The notes under the pieces are model-generated. The model saw only the letters and a list, made by a program, of their open reading frames with translations. It made no database searches and was not told the origin of the DNA. Below, one piece after another: positions 40,488-45,702 of a stretch of 45,702 nt of DNA. The position numbers and the translations under genes were made by a program. The stretch is from Pseudonocardiales bacterium (GTDB lineage: Bacteria; Actinomycetota; Actinomycetes; Mycobacteriales; Pseudonocardiaceae), in contig JAFAPC010000150.1 in the NCBI GenBank assembly GCA_019247305.1, positions 1-45,702 of the forward strand, in the 5' to 3' direction. Within the stretch, counting starts at the first letter, position 1. Each line of letters starts with the position of its first letter.

Positions 40488-41022
40488 GGCTGCCTCCTGT
40501 CGGTGTCTTCGGGATGGTCCGAAACGCCGCATACGCGTCGACCTCCCGGCACAGCTGCAGGGATTCCTGCCGTGGGGAGTGTAGCCAGCTGACGGGCCCG
40601 CGGGGAGTGACGCTGGGTGGCAGTAATAGGGCTCCGACAATCTGGTGCACGTCGTCTGGCCAGGGCAGGACCCCATAGCGTTGCCCGGTGAGCAGAATAT
40701 GGTGTTCGGGCATGTAGGGATAGATCAGCACCGGTGGGACGCAGCGTCGAGCGGTGCGGAGCTGGGTGACCGCAGCACAGAGCATGATCGGGATCTCTAG
40801 CGCCGACACGTCGCGGTCCAGGTGCAGCCGTACCTGCTTGCGGTGCTGGGTCACCGGCCAGCCCCACCCCTGGTACGTGGTCGCGCACCACTGCCCCGCC
40901 CTAACGGGGCTGCCTGCGGATGGTGCTGCGGACGTGCTGGGAACCTGGTTCAGGAGGCAGCCCGCGCCGGGGCGGTAGCAGACCAACACCACCAGCCCAG
41001 CTGCGTTGCTCAGCTCTGCCAT
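40480..41022 (-). CDS. Unknown 180-residue protein of the methyltransferase operon
   Basis: From ATG 41022. Segments GLVVLVCYRPGAGCLLNQVP, YQGWGWPVTQHRKQVRLHLD, SALEIPIMLCAAVTQLRTAR, VLIYPYMPEHHILLTGQRYG and YAAFRTIPKTPTGGSRG are distinctive but belong to no family I can name. No membrane span or signal is present. Its stop lies in the ribosome-site region of the Asp-rich peptide, so the three genes are coupled in series. The region around PYMPEHH could bind metal. Confidence 0.6.
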   Translation of the reverse strand: MAELSNAAGLVVLVCYRPGAGCLLNQVPSTSAAPSAGSPVRAGQWCATTYQGWGWPVTQHRKQVRLHLDRDVSALEIPIMLCAAVTQLRTARRCVPPVLIYPYMPEHHILLTGQRYGVLPWPDDVHQIVGALLLPPSVTPRGPVSWLHSPRQESLQLCREVDAYAAFRTIPKTPTGGSRG

Positions 41023-41347
41023 CTGGCCCCTCCAGTGAGCGTCGCCGATAGGTCATGGGGTGGGACACGGCGGGGTTGACGGCGCTCAGGACGCTCGCCA
41101 ACCCCGCCGTGATCTGGTTCCGGCCTGCCCACCTGGGGAGTCAGTCGGCGAGACGGCCGGGTACCGGCACGGTGGCCTCCTTCTTCGTGATCGCGGGTGG
41201 TGACTGGCTAACCATCGCCGTTGGACGGGCGCACTGGGAGGTCATGGCCGGGCCGCCGCCGGGCTGCTGTGGGGACGTCGCGGCGAGAAAAGTGCGAACC
41301 GCTCGACTAGGTGACTACCGTGTGCAAGCACGACAGGAGGTGGATCA
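41023..41347. promoter_or_regulatory. Divergent promoter region
   Basis: 325 bp between the peptide-methyltransferase operon (minus) and the regulator gene (plus). No confident gene; an open plus frame here covers the regulator's ribosome site and has no start signal. It should hold promoters for both directions, and the adjacent regulator may act on it. Confidence 0.4.
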
Positions 41348-42667
41348 ATGACTCGGGCACCGCGAACCCGGCTGGAGCAACACGCGCAGACCGCGCACCT
41401 GTCCGCCCGGGAGTTCGCCGAGCGGTTTCACACTGCCGCGATCAAGTGTGGAGAGAATGCCTACATCTCGGAACGCCAGGCAAAACGATGGTTTACTGGG
41501 GAATCCAGATCGCCGCGTCCAGTGTTCTGCCGAGTGCTCGAACACTGGTGGGCGGAACCGGTATCCCGTTTGCTCGGGCCCCCCGACACACCTTCCGACA
41601 GCGGCACGGCCAGGGTCTTCATGAGTACGGAGGAGCTCATCGTGAATGCCGGTCGGGAGTCGGTCCAGCATGCTATCAATGCAGCATCGGCGCTGGACCC
41701 GTCCGCGCTGGAACATCTGCACGACGCGGCGCGGCGGGCGGCGCGGGCATACTACGTAACACCGCCGCTCCCGATGCTGGCCGATCTTATTCGCCTTCGT
41801 GACACCGTGTACGAGCAGTTGGCCCGCACGCGCAAACCACGCCAACAAACCGAGTTGTATCTGCTCGCCGGGCAATTCTGTGGGCTACTCTCCTCAGTGT
41901 CCCTGGATTTGGGGAGAATGGATGTCGCAGAGACACAAGCGCGCGCCGCGTACACCTACGGTTCGGTGATCGACCATTGGTCATTGTGTGCTTGGGCCCG
42001 GGCGCTCCACGCCAATATCTATTTGTGGTGTGATCAACCGAGGCAAGCAATTTCTGTCGCGGAGTCAGGGTTGACGGATGCCCCCCGTGGAACGGCGAAG
42101 GCCCGGCTTCACGCTGCCCGAGCACGCGCCATCGCGATGCTCGGTGGACGCGATGAAGCGACTACTGATCTGGACAGCTCCAGCTACGAACTCGACTTCG
42201 CCGGGAATGATCCGCTCATGGACGAGATGGGCGGAGAGTTTGGGTTCGACCGTGCCCGACACGCACTGTGCGTCGGCGCAACATATGTTCTTTTGGGCAA
42301 CGCGCCGTTCGCCGAAGCGGGTGCGACACGAGCGCTGGAGCTGTTCGACGCAAGACCGTCACATGAACGATGGAATGCTGGCATCTTGGCGGTGAGGGTG
42401 GACCTTGGCGCGGCGCGCATGCTCGGTGGTGAACTCGCTGGAGTCGAAGACGCACTCGCTCCGGTATTGGCTCTGGGGCCTGAGTGGCGTACTGAAGCGA
42501 TATCTCACCGGATCATCAAGCTCGGACGTATGTTACGCGCCTCCCGATATCGAGGAGCGGTAGAAGCTAGTCGGATCGGTGCGGCCATTGAGGATTTCAC
42601 CACCAACAGTCTCGCGAGGTCTATTCCAAGGGCTCTTGCATCGAGTACGGGCACACCGGAGAGTTGA
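41348..42667 (+). CDS. Actinomycete XRE-like regulator with TPR domain
   Basis: 439 residues from ATG 41348, with AGGAGGTGGATC upstream. The N-terminus (LSAREFAERFHTAAIKC, YISERQAKRWFTGES) is a degenerate helix-turn-helix as in many Streptomyces-type regulators. The rest is helical with tetratricopeptide-like repeats (YLLAGQFCGLLSSVSLDLGR, CAWARALHANIYLWCDQPRQ, ARARAIAMLGGRDEATTDLD, AEAGATRALELFDARP). These proteins often sense a small ligand or peptide. It is divergent from the methyltransferase operon, and six bases upstream of a transporter. Confidence 0.75.
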   Translation: MTRAPRTRLEQHAQTAHLSAREFAERFHTAAIKCGENAYISERQAKRWFTGESRSPRPVFCRVLEHWWAEPVSRLLGPPDTPSDSGTARVFMSTEELIVNAGRESVQHAINAASALDPSALEHLHDAARRAARAYYVTPPLPMLADLIRLRDTVYEQLARTRKPRQQTELYLLAGQFCGLLSSVSLDLGRMDVAETQARAAYTYGSVIDHWSLCAWARALHANIYLWCDQPRQAISVAESGLTDAPRGTAKARLHAARARAIAMLGGRDEATTDLDSSSYELDFAGNDPLMDEMGGEFGFDRARHALCVGATYVLLGNAPFAEAGATRALELFDARPSHERWNAGILAVRVDLGAARMLGGELAGVEDALAPVLALGPEWRTEAISHRIIKLGRMLRASRYRGAVEASRIGAAIEDFTTNSLARSIPRALASSTGTPES

Positions 42668-42673
42668 TCGACG

Positions 42674-43999
42674 ATGTCGACAGCAGCGGACGCTCGTGCG
42701 ATTCGTGACCTGCCCCGGGCGGCCCGTTGGGCTATCCTCGTTGGTTCCGCAGGGAATCTTGTCGAGAACTTCGGCGGGGCGAGCTTCTCCTACCTCGCGC
42801 CGCTGTTCGCCCACCAGTTCTTTCCTCAGCGCACACCGAGTGTCGCGCTGCTGTTGACCCTGGCCACCTACGCGACCGGTTTCCTCACCAAGCCAGTGGG
42901 CGCCTACCTCTTTGGCGCCTACGGTGACCGCGTGGGACGGCGCAACTCGCTGTACCTATCCATCCTGCTGATGGCAGTCTCAAGCCTGATCGTCACCGTC
43001 GTCCCCGGCTATTCCCGCATCGGGTTCGCCGCTCCGGTACTGCTGGTAGTGGCCCGCCTACTGGAGGGAATCTCCAGCGGCGGGGAGTACGGCCTGTCCA
43101 CCGCCTACCTCATCGAGTTCGCGCCCGCCCGGCGGCGGGCGTTCGTCGGCAGCTTCCAGCCAGTCACCGTGATCGCGGGTGTGCTGCTGGGTTCGGCGGT
43201 CGTGGCGCTGCTGGAGAACACCGTGCCCAGCGGACCCCTGCACGCGTGGGTGTGGCGAGTGCCGTTCGCCGCCGGTACCGTCCTGTGCTTGGCCTGCGCG
43301 GTGCTGCGCTACCGGGTGGCGGACACCCCGTCGTTCGAGCGGGTCAAGAACGTTGGCGGGCAGGCCGCCCGCCCGGTGTGGGAGGTGCTGCGCGAGCACC
43401 CTCAGGCGTCGCTGCGGGTGGTGGGGTTGTCCATGGCCGGAATCGTGGTCTACTACGTGTGGCTGAAATTCCTGCCCAGCTACGCGCAGGCCAGCGTCGG
43501 CCTTGATTTAGCCACCGCGCAGACCGTCAACGCCGTGGCCCTGGTAATCACGCTTGCGCTGGTTCCGCTGTTCGGCATCCTGGCTGACCGTTACGGGCGC
43601 CGGCCAATGTTGTTAATCTTCGGCATTGGCCTGGGGGTGGCGGTCTACCCGCTGCTGCTCGCCCTGCGCGCCGGAACCGCTGGCTTCGTCATCGCCCAGG
43701 TCGGCGGCGCGGTGTTGCTCAGCGTCGGGATGGCCGCCGCGCCGGTGGCCAAGGCCGAGCTGTTCCCCACCCGGGTGCGCGCGGCGGGGATCTCCTTTCC
43801 CTACTCCGTGGCGTCGGTGGTGTTCGGCGGCAGCGCCCCGCTGCTGACGCTGTCCTTCGCCAACTCCGCTCATCCCCTGCTGCTGGGCGCCTACCTCAGC
43901 GCGGTCTGCCTGGCCGGCTCCTTGGTCTACTTCTTCCTACCGGAAACCAAAGACCGTTCGCTGGACGATCACGCGGCCACCCCCCGTGAGCGCCGGTAG
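42674..43999 (+). CDS. MFS transporter, metabolite:H+ symporter (MHS) type
   Basis: 441 residues from ATG 42674, with 12 predicted spans. Family motifs: AYGDRVGRRNSLYLSILLMA (loop 2-3 D-R-x-G-R-R signature), ARLLEGISSGGEYGLSTAYL, and the second-half repeat ILADRYGRRPMLLIFGIG, then AELFPTRVRAAGISFPYSVA. The layout is that of proton symporters for organic acids, proline/betaine or shikimate. The ligand is not determinable here. It is co-transcribed with the upstream regulator, so uptake or export may be linked to the regulator's signal. Confidence 0.9.
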   Translation: MSTAADARAIRDLPRAARWAILVGSAGNLVENFGGASFSYLAPLFAHQFFPQRTPSVALLLTLATYATGFLTKPVGAYLFGAYGDRVGRRNSLYLSILLMAVSSLIVTVVPGYSRIGFAAPVLLVVARLLEGISSGGEYGLSTAYLIEFAPARRRAFVGSFQPVTVIAGVLLGSAVVALLENTVPSGPLHAWVWRVPFAAGTVLCLACAVLRYRVADTPSFERVKNVGGQAARPVWEVLREHPQASLRVVGLSMAGIVVYYVWLKFLPSYAQASVGLDLATAQTVNAVALVITLALVPLFGILADRYGRRPMLLIFGIGLGVAVYPLLLALRAGTAGFVIAQVGGAVLLSVGMAAAPVAKAELFPTRVRAAGISFPYSVASVVFGGSAPLLTLSFANSAHPLLLGAYLSAVCLAGSLVYFFLPETKDRSLDDHAATPRERR

Positions 44000-44005
44000 C
44001 CCGCG

Positions 44006-44848
44006 TCACTGGACGGGGGTGACGCCGAGGCGGCGCACGTGGGCGCGGATCGGGTCGGCCAGCTCGGGGAAGTCGCCACCGGCGATGCGCGAGCGCAGTC
44101 GGGCGGCGACGGCGAGTTGTGCGGTACGGCCGGCGTGGGTATCGAGCTGGTCGGCGAATGTGTCGTGCACCCGCTGGGCCACCTCCGGGACCAGCAGCGA
44201 GTACAGCAGCAGGGTGGCCGCATCCGTGCCGGCCGGGCCACGACCCCACAGCTCCCAGTCGACCAACCCGAACTCCGGGGCAAGCAGGTTCTCCCAGTGC
44301 AGGTCCCCGTGCACGGTCTCCCACTCGCTCACGTGCAGCTCGGTGCCGTAGATGTCGCGGATACGCCGGGCTACGCGTTCGCTGGTGGTGTAGGTGCGGG
44401 CGGTGGAGGTGGTCCGCAGCGCGTCGATGCCCTCACGCAGGTCGGCCCACCAGGCGTCGGGCAGCTCGACTGCGGTCTGAAGCTGGTTGGTGAGCGAGAT
44501 CGCGGTGCCGGGCAGCAGGGTGAGGACTTCGGCGCGCTGGTGGCGCCAGTTCTGCTCGTCCCACTCGTGCACGCCGATCACGCAGGGCTTGGCGATGCCG
44601 GTGAGGGTGGTGGCGTCGGTGTTGCCGGTCCAGGTGTCGCCGTGCGCCCATTCGGGGAACTCGGTGACCACCCGCAGCCAGACCGGCCCGTCGTTGCCGA
44701 TGGCCGGGGCGCCAATGGTGCGCAGCCGCCACCCGAACACCGGCTGCCCGGTGAGGGTCAGCCCGAAGTGGTCAGCAGCCCGGTCGAGGTTGAGGCGCAT
44801 CCACTGGGTGAAGCGGTCATCGGCGATGGTCTGCTCATCCGGCCTCAT
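44006..44848 (-). CDS. Aminoglycoside-phosphotransferase-family kinase
   Basis: 280 residues from ATG 44848, with AGGAGGAGC upstream. The kinase-like fold is partly degenerate in the N-lobe (VFGWRLRTIGAPAIGNDG, WLRVVTEFP). The catalytic loop is WETVHGDLHWENLL (HGD-x-x-x-x-N) and the metal motif is FGLVDWELWGRGP (D-x-E/D). These are the hallmarks of APH/choline-kinase-type small-molecule kinases. Substrate unknown; homologues are often misnamed as antibiotic-resistance enzymes. It overlaps the upstream ATPase remnant by 14 bp. Confidence 0.8.
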   Translation of the reverse strand: MRPDEQTIADDRFTQWMRLNLDRAADHFGLTLTGQPVFGWRLRTIGAPAIGNDGPVWLRVVTEFPEWAHGDTWTGNTDATTLTGIAKPCVIGVHEWDEQNWRHQRAEVLTLLPGTAISLTNQLQTAVELPDAWWADLREGIDALRTTSTARTYTTSERVARRIRDIYGTELHVSEWETVHGDLHWENLLAPEFGLVDWELWGRGPAGTDAATLLLYSLLVPEVAQRVHDTFADQLDTHAGRTAQLAVAARLRSRIAGGDFPELADPIRAHVRRLGVTPVQ

Positions 44849-45486
44849 GGCGCTGCTCCTCCTGGTGGCCCTGGTCGTCGATGAGGTGGCGTAGGTAGGC
44901 GTCGGGGTGGTCCAAGTAGCGGCGCCAGTGGTCAACCAGCTCCAGCTCGCCCCAGGTGGTGCGCTGGTAGCCGTGGTCGCCGACCTCGATGATGTCCGCC
45001 CCGGGGGTAACTGGCCAGGATCGGTGAGTGGGTCGCGCAGACAATCTGGGAGCCGGATCGGCCGAGCTGATGCATGAGGGCGACCAAGTGCAGGCAGGCG
45101 GTGAACGAGAGAGCCGACTCCGGTTCGTCCATGACGTAAAAGCCGGGCGCGTTCATCATCGCCTTGAACACCGTGACGAACCCTTCGCCGTGGCTCATGG
45201 ACGAGGTGTCTTCGGCCCAGTAGCCGGGCACCCCGCCGAGCTGTTCGGTCATGGAGAACGCAGTTTCGGCACGCAGGAAGAAGCCCTTCTTCTTCAGCCG
45301 CGGGCCGGTCAGCATCTGGGAGCCGGCCACAATGGTCTCCAGCTTGAGGACCTCACCCAGCGGTGTCTTAATCGGGTTGGGTCGGCCTGCTCGGGCAGAG
45401 GCCCGCCCGCCGTACGAGTCGAGCCGAAAGCCCTCGGCGATCGCCTCCACCAGCGTCGATTTCCCGTATCTGTCAATGTGACACAC
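44835..45486 (-). pseudogene. AAA-family ATPase (ABC-like), N-truncated and frameshifted
   Basis: The Walker A survives only as RYGKSTLVEAIAEGF, without the usual G-E-N-G lead; the N-terminus before it is gone at 45486. The body is intact: GGRASARAGRPNPIKTPLGE, RAETAFSMTEQLGG, SSMSHGEGFVTVFKAM (signature-like), Walker B FYVMDEPESALSF and the H-loop CATHSPILASYP. A base is then gained in the run CCCCCGGGGG near 45000, and the true end continues in another frame (GADIIEVGDHGYQRTTWGEL, ELVDHWRRYLDHPDAYLRHL). Relatives are about 230-250 residues, function unknown. The run-of-C/G shift could be a read error; the truncation could not. Confidence 0.75.
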
Positions 45487-45572
45487 TTAACCTATGAGCC
45501 ATCTTCGACTGCCAGCCCTGGACCTGCCCGCCGGGTTGCTGACGCGCCTGCGCCGGTCGCCTGAATTTCCGG

Positions 45573-45702
45573 TCATTCCTCGGCCAGTTTGCGACGACGT
45601 ATCGCCCATTCTGAATCACGCCATGCCGTTGGCATGGTGGCTAGGCATTCGAGCGCGGCTCCTCTGGCCCCTTGGATGTCTCCCAAGGCGCGGAGCACGA
45701 AT
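45573..45702 (-). CDS. Partial C-terminal coding sequence (runs off right edge)
   Basis: An open minus-strand frame from the edge to TGA 45573-45575 reads FVLRALGDIQGARGAALECL then ATMPTAWRDSEWAIRRRKLA. The helix-rich sequence suggests the end of a TPR-type regulator, but 42 residues do not settle the family. Confidence 0.45.
   Translation of the reverse strand, partial: FVLRALGDIQGARGAALECLATMPTAWRDSEWAIRRRKLAEE

Noticed and set aside
41055..41351. 98-residue plus-strand frame before the regulator
   Set aside because: No start signal, and it covers the regulator's ribosome site in a divergent promoter region.
45494..45702. Plus-strand open frame running off the right edge
   Set aside because: No ribosome site, and the overlapping minus frame at 45573-45702 is more protein-like.

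Overview
High-GC actinobacterial DNA. The type is probably a filamentous actinomycete of the Pseudonocardiaceae, inferred from codon bias, GTG starts, XRE/TPR and GAF regulators, an F420-dependent NADP reductase, Tat-exported phospholipase C and an actinomycete-style conjugation module. No taxonomic marker gene is present, so the family is an inference. Most of the window looks like an accessory region: intact gene blocks sit between many truncated, frameshifted or stop-interrupted genes and the scars of mobile elements.

Layout. 1-2.5 kb: partial PAP2 phosphatase at the left edge, small ORFs, an IS21-type remnant and a resolvase tail cut by a 26-bp inverted repeat. 2.6-5.2 kb: a decayed RiPP locus (Asp-rich peptide remnant, methyltransferase lacking its catalytic core, LanC and LanB remnants, perfect 26-bp-arm palindrome). 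5.3-9.3 kb: broken XRE/TPR regulator, GreA/GreB-like protein, VapBC pair, AbiEii-type toxin remnant with its partner, and a zinc-ribbon protein ending in a suspicious amber codon. 9.8-13.8 kb: two genes with nearly identical promoter-proximal DNA and N-terminal domains but different C-terminal modules (PLD-like DUF5919 versus peptide deformylase), separated by a HAD hydrolase, a tRNA-Gly 3' fragment and an orphan ribbon-helix-helix antitoxin. 14-22 kb: frameshifted TPR protein, toxin-antitoxin-like pair, GAF regulator split by an in-frame TAG, phospholipase C and a HicB-like protein. 22.3-30.4 kb: a compact, tightly coupled type IV-secretion/conjugation operon ending in an F420:NADP reductase.

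30.7-36.3 kb: a small Cys-containing ORF and a LuxR regulator face a six-gene minus-strand operon that combines an AAA+ ATPase, a P-loop GTPase-like protein and several small membrane proteins. I recognise no named system with this composition, and it is my main candidate for an undescribed system. 36.5-38.9 kb: panB, a scrambled methyltransferase pseudogene, a SIMPL-domain protein and an SH3-like protein. 39.2-43.9 kb: intact isoaspartate-methyltransferase-like gene translationally coupled to a 48-residue Asp-rich peptide and an unknown 180-residue protein, divergent from a regulator plus an MFS transporter. 44-45.7 kb: phosphotransferase, decayed AAA ATPase and the 3' end of a further gene.

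Three partial or complete copies of the methyltransferase family in one window, one of them twice preceded by an overlapping Asp-rich ORF, suggest a recurring peptide-modification cassette. The many one-base lesions could be real decay or, where they fall in homopolymers, sequencing errors; read-level data would decide.
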